From Larix sibirica (taxonomy: Eukaryota; Streptophyta; Pinopsida; Pinales; Pinaceae), in contig NWUY0300012217.1 in NCBI GenBank assembly GCA_004151065.3, positions 43,613-67,324 on the forward strand: 23,712 bases of DNA, in the 5' to 3' direction. This document shows, one piece after another, positions 1 through 9,942 of this stretch. The position numbers were made by a program, and so were the translations under genes. Under the pieces are notes generated by a model that had not been told where the DNA came from, searched no databases, and worked only from the letters and a program-made list of their open reading frames with translations. Every line of letters starts with the position of its first letter. Position 1 is the first letter of the stretch.

Positions 1-806
1 CCCAAGTGGGTAGGCCGATTTAATCCACACGTAGCAAGGGGAGGGCACCAACACCCCCACGGGGACCCCCCTTGAGCTAGTTTCCAACACATATGACAAA
101 CCACTAGATGGTCGAGGATTGTTAGACGCTGTAATCAGATGCAATTCCCACACACACATGTAGAGAATATAGTAGATACCCAAGAAAAAAATATACTATA
201 GCTAAACATGTGACGAATGAAGGACACATGTGAAATGAGGTTGCACTCAAAATGATGGAATTCACCACACTACAAGCCTATGTCACTAAGATGGATATGA
301 GGACCTTGATGCCAACCTAGGTTGGGTTGTACATTGCTGAAACATTATTGAATCCCACATCAATATTTGATTGAGTAAGTGTATGATCGATACCATATTA
401 ATTTTCCGTCAAATAATGACGTCTATATTAATATGCAATGTGCGTGAAATCACAACATGTCCAACTCATCAACAATACTATAAAGAAACCAAACGTATTT
501 TTCAATATGAAAGATAACACATAAAGGGAATACATCTCAATACATCCTTGACTACATAAGGCTAATGGCATCCTTGGCATCACTATCTTAAAATACATTG
601 GGATGTAGTTGTATCATCTCATGAACTAATTCGCATATATCATCACCTTATATAAGGTCACCATCATACCCAAACCTCTATGTGTGTACATATTAACCAA
701 TTGTTGAAAGAAAAAAAAACATAGGCACACACGTTACATGTAAGTTATCTCAACAAAGGTAAGGGACGATAGCCACACAAGAGATAGCCATGCAATGAGT
801 TTCAAC
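1..806. other. Unclassified non-coding DNA left of the first N
   Basis: I see no gene here. Every frame is closed by frequent stops and nothing resembles a known protein. A GC-rich stretch (about 38-75) is followed by AT-rich DNA. A segment near 347-385 (AATCCCACATCAATATTTGA and onward) is reminiscent of the CCCACAT motif common in plant LTRs, but too weak to define an LTR. The retroelement protease homology to the right does not continue into this stretch; it stops at the single N at 807. Confidence 0.4.
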
Positions 807-807
807 N
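807..807. other. Single undetermined base at a homology break
   Basis: One N. To its right the minus strand encodes a recognisable retroelement protease; to its left the expected continuation of that domain (flap and C-terminal half) cannot be found in any frame. The break falls at this base within a few nucleotides. It may be an assembly join rather than a biological junction. Confidence 0.6.
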
Positions 808-991
808 GTTCTTCCACCACCAATTTTGGCATTAAGTTGTGGGAGGCACCAGAGTCTATTAGTGCATTGTGTAAAGTCATGTCATGAATATTTAAAATTA
901 AGTAGAAAGGGGGAACATCTTTGTCATCTTCTTCTTCAATCTTGGGCCCAAAGACAATTGTAGGAGCATCATCATTTACCTCCAGAATATC
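808..991 (-). pseudogene. Ty3/gypsy protease, N-terminal half (Tat/Athila-like)
   Basis: This is the retropepsin that would cleave the Gag-Pol polyprotein. The minus strand reads ILNIHDMTLHNALIDSGASH followed by NLMPK, with the aspartic protease active site DSGAS at about 845-860. The lead-in (DDAPTIVFGPK, then an acidic run) is the usual stretch between gag and protease in plant non-chromovirus Ty3 elements. It is in the same frame as the gag to its right, separated by in-frame TAA codons at 992 and 1007. The flap, the second half of the protease, reverse transcriptase and integrase are absent because homology ends at the N at 807. The family call is firm; the element was not functional. Confidence 0.85.
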
Positions 992-2803
992 TTAGTGGCA
1001 GTCACCTTAACCACTAATCATTTTGGTGATTTGCTCCTTGTATTCATTGTTCTTTAGCAACTCATTAAAAGGGATAGATATTTTCACCTTTGATAGCTCA
1101 GTCTTCACACTGAAGGATGATGTTGCTTTACACATGTCTGCAGTTTCGGTCTGTCTGACTTCTTTGGGTTGATGCCCTTTATTTTCTGTATTTTTAGGTG
1201 CAACAGTCTCCTGCTTCTTTTCCTTTGGCTTCTCCGGCCCCTTTTGTGCAACAGTTTCTTGTTGCTTCTCTTTTTGTTTATCAGTGTTTTGTTGAGCATT
1301 CAAGGGCTGGTTCTGACTAGGTTTTCCCTTGTTCACATTCACCTCCCTATTCCTTAGCTTGATCTTTCTTTGAAAATCATCTACAACATTCTAGTAGCCT
1401 AATTGATACTGCTTCGAGTCCAACTCTGGAATGGAACTAGAACCCTCTTTGGTGAAAACATCATGCTCCCTTCTAGTCATGTATATCTCATGGTCGAGAG
1501 TTTCAAAGAGATGAATCTGCTCATTCATTGGGTCCTCTGGCCCTTCCTCATCGACCATATTTTCAGGGAAAGGGGGTCTTATTTGCTGGTCATTGGGGTT
1601 TCTCTGGTTTCTTTGGGGAGGAGGTCTTCGGAAATTTGGATTCCTTACTTGATTCTCGGGCTGCTCTCTATTAGGAGGCTTGTTATCTAGGGCCAACATA
1701 TCCATCAATTTTTCTACGGTCTTCATCATCATTTCAAACTTCACATCACTGGCATAGGAGGAAGTAGAGGAAGATGTATAGATCTCTATTTTCTTCTTTT
1801 CCACTTCTTCTTTCCCTTTCAACTTTCCTGAAGCCATCATGTTTGCATCTACTTCTATAGCATCTTTTAGCATGGCAAGTAGGGAAGGCGACTTTCATTC
1901 CCTCAACAAACAAGAAAAATATCCATCAAATGCATATTCATATTGAAGCTTTACAGCACCTGCCAGGGGTTTTATATCAGCAGGGATAGCATTATATACC
2001 TTCATGAACCTACTACAAAACTCATGCACATATTTAAAGTTCCCTTTCTTCAGATGGTTATATTGTGACAAGATTTGTGAAGGATTCCTGGTTTCTTCCC
2101 ACCTATCTAGGAAGAGTGTCCTGAAAGTTGCAAAGTTGGGGATAGATGCATTTGGAAAATCCCTGAACCATTTTCTAGCTTCCCCCGATTGGCTTTGAGT
2201 GAATAGCCTCATCTTAGCATCTTCATAGTCCACCTCTTCTCGGTCAATGGAATCTTCAAAATTATCTACATGTTGCCTCATTGATAGATTGCCCTCCCCA
2301 TCGTATGTGATAATCCTTTGTGAGTAATTTTGAGGGAGGTCATGTAGGGCAACTGGTAGAACCAAAGGGGCAGACCTAGCAGCCATCAACACTGGTGGAT
2401 TTTCAACTAAAGGGGGGTTATTCAGAGGGAGATTTTGTATCTAGATATGAGGCTGAAGGTTTTGAAGATGAGGTCTAGCTTTCTCGATTCTAATAGTATT
2501 TTTCAACTTGTACCAAACAGGATCCAATAGATATGAATCAAGTTTATCTACCCCTTCTTTGGCAGAATGCAGGTTTGACTCTGATTTGGACTTAAGCAAG
2601 GGCTTCCCAATATCCACTTCTAGATTTAATTCATGGAACTTGTACGATTCTTTAGACACAGATTCTTCAATATCATCAGCACTAGCCTTACATCTATCAC
2701 TTCTATGTCTAATAAAGACCTCTTTATTTTCCACATCTAGTAGAATTTCGGAGAATGGATTACCTCTGGTATGGATCGTTTTAGGGGCCAGGGTGCCTTC
2801 TCA
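992..2803 (-). pseudogene. Ty3/gypsy gag (Tat/Athila-like), broken only by stop codons
   Basis: This is the capsid/nucleocapsid polyprotein of an LTR retrotransposon. The core (about 1895-2392) has the retrotrans_gag pattern: YDGEGNLSMRQHVDNFED, then AKMRLFTQSQSGEARKWF, then FLDRWEE and YNHLKKG. Next come a basic/Pro-Arg-rich stretch (RNPNFRRPPPQRNQRNPND), an acidic segment and a Lys/Gln-rich linker leading into the protease. The upstream part (2441-2800) contains DPVWYKLKNTI but no family I can name. All pieces lie in one frame across about 1.8 kb with no frameshift. It is interrupted by TGA (2801), TAG (2441), TGA (1895), TAG (1391), TAA (1007) and TAA (992). The true start is unclear. It lies about 200 nt downstream of the PBS, as expected for gag. 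Confidence 0.85.
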
Positions 2804-3001
2804 GACTTCTTCAGGAGCAAACTTGGGCTTGTTGCCTTCCTAGTGGAGTCTTCTTCTAACAGAAATACAAATGAGTGGAGTCACCGGGTAAGAAACAAAA
2901 CCTTTCTTCAACTTTGGGAACCCTCTGTCTACACATAGAAACTTCCTCTTAACAATCGAAAATCATTTGTCGTTCTCCCAGGAATGATAAGACAACTCGT
3001 T

Positions 3002-3019
3002 CCCTGGCAACGCCGCCAA
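3002..3019 (-). other. Primer-binding site, tRNA-Asp type
   Basis: The minus strand reads TGGCGGCGTTGCCAGGGA. The PBS typical of Athila/Tat-type plant Ty3 elements, complementary to the 3' end of tRNA-Asp, is TGGCGCCGTTGCCGGGGA, so there are two mismatches. It sits 3 nt from the LTR boundary (TG at 3023), with gag on the other side. It therefore fixes the orientation and one end of the LTR. The roughly 200 nt between the PBS and gag holds no separate gene. Confidence 0.85.
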
Positions 3020-3770
3020 TATGTTAGCACCCAAATCACACCTCTAGGTTGCAGAGAGGCCAAACTGGGGTAACCACAAAACCACTTTAGACTTATGCTA
3101 CTGACCCAACATAGTCAGAAAGGGATCTCTCTTAAACTCAAGAGAACTGAAAATAGTCATAGATTCAGCAATGAAAAGCACACAGACTTCTTGTTACTCA
3201 AGATAATCGTTCAAAGCAAACTTAGAAGGTCAGATTTCTGTTGGGACAGACCATTTAAATTGTTATTTGGTTGAAAGCAATATGGATTTACATTCAGGAT
3301 TGTAGTCAGAAACATATAGCTAATAAAATTATGACAATACTTTGCAGATACATTCATTCAGAGGCAAGGAAGTAACCCATCTACAGTCAAAGTGCTTTTA
3401 ATCAAGCGAAATAGAAGAGGAACAAACAAACCATTGATATGGAGCATAAAGATATGAATTCCATGTCGATTTTAGCAGAGAATGATCATGAAATACTTGG
3501 AACGATAAGAACAAGGAATAATCACTATGAATCTTATTCAAATGCTACACTGGTCCAAGTACGAATAGCATGACAGGATGAATTAACGATGCCAGGAAAC
3601 ACATTCACATAGGAAAGAAGTAAATAGACTGTAAATATGGTAACACATGAATCTCTGAAACACTGCCTGCAAGGCTTTGCCAACTTTATTAACAAAACTT
3701 CAAAATGTTCAGTACAGAGCAACACACAAGTTCCCAAAAGTTTTCAACCCTTCTTCATTCGTTTACATTA

Positions 3771-3780
3771 AATTTATAGG
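3771..3780 (-). promoter_or_regulatory. TATA box of long LTR, copy 1
   Basis: The minus strand reads CCTATAAATT. The same block is conserved in copy 2 (9701-9709) within a well-conserved stretch. Transcription would start about 30 nt further left, giving an R-U5 of about 720 nt before the PBS. This places the long frame of the LTR upstream, in U3. It is predicted from sequence only. Confidence 0.5.
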
Positions 3781-4013
3781 ACTTCCTGAGCTCTTAGGCT
3801 AGAGATAACCTAAATAAATAAAAGTTACGACCTCTGATAACACCTATCTTGGGCATATTCACCACTACTACACTAAGACAGAGTCAGCAAAAATCGGCTT
3901 AACTGCCTTTTACATTCACTGGTCATTTTTACTAGACGACAATCAACAGAAACAAAAAGACAAAATGATCTGGTAGATGCTCCAGCTAGTTGCTTCCACT
4001 CTCTCAGAATCCT

Positions 4014-6608
4014 TCACGCGCCCAGCTTTAACTTCCCCTTACCATATTTCTCAATCAATTTCATTGCTCTAGCGTCCACAAATCTGAGGATGCGAGCTCT
4101 TTGAGGAGGATTCTCATTTTGGTGTGTTCTTTATAGGAATAACCTTCGAGGAGAGTGTGGGCCTCTTTGAACTTTGTGAGGAGCTCGAAATATTGGGTCA
4201 GCTTCTCTACCACCACTTTTCCTTCTAGGGGTCATTCCAAATTTGCAAAACACTCCTGATATGAATGACATTCCTCCAAACTTTCCTCGTACCTTCTTTT
4301 GTCATCATTGTCCCGTCTTCCTCCCAGAATAGAGGCAAACCTTTCTTAAACAATGGATTGAATACTTCTTTGAACATCTTCACTTTGCGGGCTAGGATAT
4401 TTGTTCCTCTCTGCACGGAGCTCATCTGTTGATGTTTTAGCATCACCTTCTTGGCCCATATGATGATGGCCATTCTTTCCTTTATATCTACCACTTTCAT
4501 CTGACTTTCAGATAAGCCACTCAAAAAATATCCTGCGTTCTGGGTGCAACACAGGGGTTTTTGGTTCAATTTCTCATTTGCCACTGTGATTGTTGGGGTT
4601 GATAATTTGACTATGGCCTCTTTATCTTCTATAAAGTCAAGGTATGTCCTGAGTTGCTCTTCCTGGGCAATGATGTTTCCCAGATGATTTTTCTTGCCTC
4701 CTGTAATGCCTCTTTACCTACAACCTGTAGTTTCAACTGATTAAATTCCTCTTGCATGTCCTGATACTTGGCTTCCCAGGCTTTCTTGTCTTTCTCTGCA
4801 TCTTCTTTCTCCTTCTTAGAAGTATCCCTCATAGCCTTAAGGTTGTCATTCTGTTTCTTCAATCTTATCACTTCTGTGTTGTCCAAAGTGGTTTTGGTTA
4901 TTTGCCCCACTATAGAGAAATATCCAGCTTCTATGGATGGCATGACCATGGTCTCTATCTCCTGCTCTTTGTCCTTGAGCTCCTTCTCAATCTTTTCGAC
5001 CTTGAACTTCAACACCTCCTCAGTATCCATTACTGCTTTCAGGTCTACCTACCACTTCTTCCCCTTTTCTTCAAATTCTATCAATTTGGCCTTCAATATG
5101 TAAGCCCGATCTGCATCTTTTCCTTCTCTTCCTCCAGCTCTGCCATCTCCCCTGCATCTACCAATTGGGCAGCTGGCATTTTTTATTTCCTTCTTGGCTT
5201 CAGGATTTCCTGATTTTTCTCTGCTAACAGGTTCTGGATGCTTTTTCTTTTATCTTCAATGGTTTCAATGGCTACGAAAAAGGCTTGGAATTTGTTTACT
5301 TGTGCCTTCAAACTTTTGTTCTCTTCCTTCTCTATTCTCAATTGATTATGCACTTTGGCATTGTTGGTTTGTGCTTTTGACAGGTCAAGGGAATATTTGA
5401 GCATCTTGTTGTAAATAACCTCCCCCATCTCTTTGTGCAGGTGGATCACGTCTAGCAATGGAATGTCTTCCAGTTTCACCTTCAGCTTTGTTGCCTTACT
5501 CTTGGTAGCTAGGGCAAGACTCAGGTACTCTGCACCAAATTTCTACTTGTTACTAGGGTTACTTCCTTAGAGGATATTTTCCTAACATAATCATACAATT
5601 TTTCTTCCTTTAATAATGTCTTAGGATCTTCTTCATATTCTTGCAGCAGTGCAGTCCTTCTCATGCTTGGTGTTGTAGGCCTAGCAAGTGACTTGCTGAA
5701 CATGTGTTCCTTAATCTCAAAGGATGGAACCGAGAACTTAACCTGTCTCTTTTTAGGCTGCTTTGTCTTCACCTTTATTATTTTCTGCTCTGGACCTTCT
5801 ACCTTCTGCTGCTTAAGTGCTCTTTCACCCCCACTGTTCACATCCATAGGCTCACCACCCTCCTGCTGTAAGAGCTTCTCTGGAATACTAGTGAGGGTCA
5901 GGGCTACTTCTATTTTTGAATCTCCTCTAGGTGAGCCAGGGATTGAGGTTGTGCTTCTAGGTATCAAAGATAGGGAGCTTCCTGGTTGTTCAATTTCCAT
6001 CTGACCCTTGTCCATGTACTCCAACTAATTGGCCCTTTCTGCTAGGCTAGGGAGTTCAAAATGCCCGTATCCTTTTCTGTTTGTTAACTTTCTCCTCTCT
6101 GAGATTATGTGGTGAGGGTCGTAGTTTATTGAAGCTCTAGAGGAGAAACCCAAATCGCTCATCATCAGCTCAATGTTAGGAAGGGATGCTTTATTTAGGA
6201 AATGTTCACATTCCACTTTCAGCTTCTATCTTATGAACTCTAGGGAGAGTATCCTAGGAGTTAGAAAAGCTGGCAATATGTATGGAGCATGAGAATAACC
6301 GTATACCCTGATTATTGTCCCAATATTTAACATGAACCAATCACCAACCCTCTTTTACATAAAGGGCTATAGCAAATCTTTCATTTTAGGTAGGACTCTT
6401 GGAAATCTCTCCTGGAAAAACACAAAATAAACCTCTTCCATGAGATCATTCATGAAAACTTGGAAATTGGAGTACATTTCTTCAGTGATCTGTAGCTCAG
6501 GTCCCTATAGGTTTTCTTCCTGTGCTGCCAGAAACATCTTCAGTAGATAAGATTGAAACCTAAAAGACCTAGTTTTGGGGAATTCAATGAGTTGAGCATG
6601 GATGCTAT
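4014..6608 (-). pseudogene. LTR-embedded coiled-coil protein, copy 1 (partial)
   Basis: I do not recognise this protein. It is the counterpart of the frame in copy 2 (9943-13281), beginning mid-protein because the N at 6609 cuts it. From N to C it has a conserved block (VGDWFML, then VYGYSHAPYI, about 6180-6350) and a block around NYDPHHI (about 6100). A Ser/Pro-rich linker with PMDVNSGGERALKQQKVEGP and a basic KVKTKQPKKRQVKF follows (about 5720-5870). Then come a Lys/Glu-rich coiled coil (about 4630-5480) and a C-terminal block with FNPLFKKGLPLFWEEDG (about 4350) and GYSYKEHTKMRI (about 4110). The stop TGA (4014) aligns with that of copy 2. It is broken by several frameshifts and stops (for example TAG 6367). 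Relative to copy 2 it lacks about 20 codons near 6190, in frame. Confidence 0.7.
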
Positions 6609-6609
6609 N
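6609..6609. other. Second single N, at the LTR/LINE break
   Basis: The minus-strand LTR matches copy 2 up to GGATGCTAT (6600-6608) and then, at the N, switches to LINE sequence on the other strand. Copy 2 continues smoothly at the same point (12600). As at 807, the N coincides with the end of homology, so the LTR-LINE adjacency here may be an assembly join. Confidence 0.65.
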
Positions 6610-6718
6610 GTAGATTGTCCGATCAAGAAACCAAAGAATTCAGATCCAACAAACAACTTACTATTAAAGGGACTCTTAGAGAAAGTCATCCCTGGACTAT
6701 GGTTACCCAATGATCCTT

Positions 6719-7489
6719 ATGTCCTTGAATGTAAGAGGGTTAGGGATTCCCTCTAAAAAGATAGCTCTGAAAACACTAGTTCTTTCAAAAAATATTTCAG
6801 TATTATTGATTCAAGAATCTATGGTGTGTGGTGAAGAGATAATAAAGGATCTTATACTTTTTCTCCCGGGATAGGATTTCTCTAATGTTGATGCCTTGGG
6901 AAGTTTGAGTGGACTCATTACTGGATGGAAAACTAGCGAGATGCTATGTCTGAATAAATGGTAATTTTCTTATGGTCTTATTATTGTTCTTTTGTCTAGG
7001 GAGGTTGGTCTAACTTACCTTGGTCTGAATATTTATGGGCCTTTTCGACATCGTGTTGATTTCTAGGAAAAAATATTTGTCTCGAGTCTTCTAGAAGGTG
7101 ATAGGTTTATTATGGCAAGGTATATGAATGTTACCTTGGGTGAGGGAGAAATTTGGGGTGCGAAAGCTCAAAAGGATCAATTATCAGATTATTTCATCTA
7201 CGGGATGGATGATAATTCTCTATTTGATATTCATCTTGTATCAACTAGACCAACTTGGAGCAAAAAAAGAGAAGACTCCGACAGAATTTCCAAAATACTT
7301 GACCGATTTATAATTAATGAAGGTTTACTTCTCTCTAGATATTCCCTTGGGAAATGGGTTGGGGGGGTCATAACTCCAACCACTTCCCCATCTATTTGGA
7401 TATTACTTCACCCGAAATTAAACCTCCTAGATCATTTAAATTCAATGCCTATTGGATGGAATATGAAGATTACAAACATCTTGTCATAA
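6719..7489 (+). pseudogene. LINE ORF2 endonuclease domain
   Basis: This domain nicks target DNA in target-primed reverse transcription. From ATG 6719 the frame reads MSLNVRGLGIPSKKIALKTL and then VLLIQESM, the standard start of plant L1 endonuclease (N of NVRGLG and E of QES are active-site positions). Later parts are in shifted frames: GLNIYGPF (about 7022), MNVTLGEGEIWG (about 7124), FDIHLVSTRPTWSKKR (about 7215) and LDRFIINEGLL (about 7300). The C-terminal catalytic SDH appears as SNH, and the Asp before MN of the usual GDMN/GDFN is Tyr, so key residues are lost. Stops at about 6870 and 7063 and frameshifts near 6960 and 7360 break it. Confidence 0.85.
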
Positions 7490-8199
7490 TTAATTGGATC
7501 CCTTCTGACTCTACTAGACATGAATCTGCAAGTCTTCAATTTCTCCATAATTTGAAAAGAATCAAGGTAAATCCATAAGCTGGGAAGATGAAAGAAAGCT
7601 CGGACTCGAACATGAACTCAAAGGCATTGAAGAATCTATAGATTTATTTCATGATCATCATAAATATGATTTCTCAACCTATGATTAGAGGAAATAGATA
7701 TAAGAGTTGGAGGCTAAACATACCAAAATATTAGATGAAAAGGAAGATATCTGGTGCCTGGAAAGAATGGAAATTTGGATCCAAAAAGGTGATGACAATA
7801 TGAAATTTTTCTATAATTTAATCAAACATAGACATCATATTAATTCTATTTAGAAAATTGATGGTTATGGGGGATCCCCAGTGACACGATTTCAGGCATT
7901 AGACGCCCATGGTGTAAGCCATTTCAAACACCAGTACAAAGAAGACGAGGGGCTATCAATCACTCATATGATCAACATTATGGGGGTTTACCCTACTATG
8001 GTTAATGATGAAAATAATAAATAAATTTTGGAGGATATAAGATTGGAAGAGCTTCAAGATGTTGTTTGGGCTATGCAAAAGATAAAATCCCAGGCCCCGA
8101 TGGGTGGCCTGTAGAATTTTTCGAAGGATTTATGGATCTTTTTTAGCAGGACTTATTAGCAGTTATTGGGGATTCCAGAAGGTATGGGATAATTGTAGT

Positions 8200-8943
8200 T
8201 GCTTTCAATGCCACATTTATTTCCTTAATTCCTAACATGGATAATGCAATTAAATGGGACAATTATAGGCCTATCTCATTATGCAATTATGTTTATAAGT
8301 TTATAGCTAGAATTATAGCAAGTAGAATTAAACATCTTCTTTCTTCTTCTATCTCTCAAGAGAAATTTGCTTTTCTAAAAGATACAAAAATATATGATGC
8401 TGTTGGAACAAATCAGGAGTTCTTGCACTCTGCAAATATCAAAATATTTCCAGCAGTAATTTTAAAGTTAGAATTAACAAAACATTATGACAACGTTAAT
8501 TGGATTTTTCTTAGATTGGTCTTATTACTGGTACAATTCAACCTTCATATTATCAATTAGATCTTTTCTTGCATCCAATCAGACTCTTTTTCCCTTCTTA
8601 TCAATGGATCTACCTCAATTTTCTTTAGAATAGGCATAAGCCTCATACAAGGGTGTCCCCTGGCACCACTTATTTTTATTTTAGTCATGGAAGGGCTCAA
8701 AAAGTATTTATCCCTTGCAAGATCCATAGCTCTATTCATGGTATAAAAGGAGCTGAGAATATTTATATTACTCACCTAATTTTTGTCGATGAAATAATCC
8801 TTTTCTCGAATGGATCTAGGAGCGATCTCATGAAATTTAAAGATATTCTTAATCAAGTTTTTGAAGCTTCTGGTATGTAGGTGAATGTAAGAAAGTCCTC
8901 CATTTCGATGTTGAATCTCTCTCAGGATTATATTGATTGGATG
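8200..8943 (+). pseudogene. LINE ORF2 reverse transcriptase domain, 3' truncated
   Basis: This is the reverse transcriptase that copies LINE RNA at the nicked target. The plus strand encodes NYRPISLCNYVYKFIARIIA (about 8258), the L1-clade motif upstream of the fingers. It continues with HLLSSSISQEKFAF (about 8333), a degenerate FDNVNW-like YDNVNW (about 8490) and GCPLAPLIFILVMEG (about 8654). Then come a G.IHGIKG-like block (about 8735) and ITHLIFVDEIILFSNG (about 8770). The catalytic F-x-D-D motif reads FVDE, losing the second Asp. The domain is spread over at least three frames. It is cut 60-70 nt after the VNVRKSS block by the LTR at 8944, so the thumb and everything downstream are missing. 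Confidence 0.88.
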
Positions 8944-9700
8944 TGTTAACACCCAAAACATGCCCCAAGGTTGTGGAGAGGCAGAATCGAGGTAGCCACA
9001 AAACCACTTTAGACTAGTGCTGTTGACCCAACATAGTCAGAGAGGGATCTCTCTTGAACTCAAGAAAACTGAAAATAGTCACAAACTCAACAATGAAAAA
9101 CACACAAACTTCTTATTGCTCAAGATAATCATTCAAAGCAAACTCAGAAGGTCGTATTTATGTTGGAACAAACCATTTGAATTTCTATTTGGTTGAAAGC
9201 AACATGGATTTATATTGGACATTGGAGTAAAAAACATAGAGCTAATAAAATTATGACAACACTTTACAGATATTACATCTGTTCAGAGGCAAGGAAGTAA
9301 CCAATCTACAATCAAAGTGCTTTTTATCAAGCGATTTAGAAGAAGAACAAACAAACCATCGATATGGAGCATAAAGACATGAATTCCATGTCGATTTTAG
9401 TAGAGAATGATCGTGAAATACTTGGAACGATAAGAACAAGGCATAATCACTATGAATATTATTCAAATGCTAGACTGGTCCAAGTACGAATAGCATGACA
9501 GAATGAATTAACGATGAAAGAAGACACATTCACATAGGAAAGAAGTAAACAAGCTATAAATATGATAACACGGGAATCTCTGGAAAATAAATGCTTGCAA
9601 GGCTTTGTCAATTCTATTAAACAAAACTTCAAAATGTTCAATACTAAGCAAATAAACGAGTTCCAAAACATTTCAACCCTTCTTCATTCGTTTACATTGA

Positions 9701-9709
9701 ATTTATAGG
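9701..9709 (-). promoter_or_regulatory. TATA box of long LTR, copy 2
   Basis: The minus strand reads CCTATAAAT, identical to copy 1 (3771-3780) and embedded in a conserved block. It lies about 230 nt downstream of the stop codon of the LTR-embedded frame. Transcription from here would exclude that frame from the 5' LTR transcript but include it in the 3' LTR read-through portion. Confidence 0.5.
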
Positions 9710-9942
9710 ACTTCCTGAGCTCTTAGGCTCGAACTAGTCTAAACAAAAAACAGTTACAACCTTTGATGACACCTATCCTGGGCATATTCGCCACTACTAT
9801 ACCAAGATAGAGTTGGAAAAAATCGGCCTAACAGCCTTTTACATTCACTAGCCATTTTTACTAGACAACAGTCGACTCAAACAAAAGACAAAAATGATCT
9901 AGTAGATGCTCCAGTTGTTTGCTTCCACTCTCTCAGAATCTT

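Larger units (their letters stand above)
3023..6608 (-). mobile_element. Long LTR, copy 1 (5' LTR of the Tat/Athila-like element), incomplete
   Basis: The LTR begins with TGTTAGCACCC at 3023, just beyond the PBS. It is collinear with 8944 to about 12600 over its whole length, at roughly 85-90% identity by eye, with small indels. In element orientation this is the U3-R-U5 of a 5' LTR whose left edge on this strand is the U5 end. 3023 to about 3745 would be R-U5, and the rest is U3 carrying a long degenerate frame. An AATAAA near 3683-3689 on the minus strand could be the polyadenylation signal in R. Homology to copy 2 stops at the N at 6609, so about 1.6 kb at the U3 end is missing. Confidence 0.8.
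6610..8943 (+). mobile_element. L1-type LINE fragment (ORF2: endonuclease and reverse transcriptase)
   Basis: This is a non-LTR retrotransposon on the plus strand. It contains an APE-type endonuclease (from about 6719), a linker (about 7580-8200) and reverse transcriptase (about 8200-8943). The linker encodes pieces such as IWCLERMEIWIQKGDDNMKF, matching the plant L1 pattern of a tryptophan-rich stretch before GDxNTKFFH. No ORF1, no RNase H, no 3' end and no poly(A) tail are present. The right end is cut exactly where the long LTR begins (TG at 8944). The left end is cut at the N. Many stops and frameshifts show it is long dead. Confidence 0.85.

Noticed and set aside
1169-1357. Plus-strand Leu/Phe-rich frame resembling membrane segments
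   Set aside because: Antisense of the Lys/Gln-rich gag linker, which is in frame with gag and protease.
3534-3737. Minus-strand 67-codon frame with a similar 70-codon frame at 9459-9671
   Set aside because: Similarity follows from the two being the same R-U5 DNA in two LTR copies. Small indels between them shift the frame at the N-terminal end, and there is no domain or coding bias.
4752-5213. Plus-strand open frames of 153 and 111 codons, rich in Phe, Leu and Ser
   Set aside because: They are the antisense of the Lys/Glu coiled coil in LTR copy 1; composition is exactly what complementing such a region gives.
6553-6756. Plus-strand 67-codon frame
   Set aside because: It crosses the N at 6609 and so joins antisense LTR sequence to LINE sequence.
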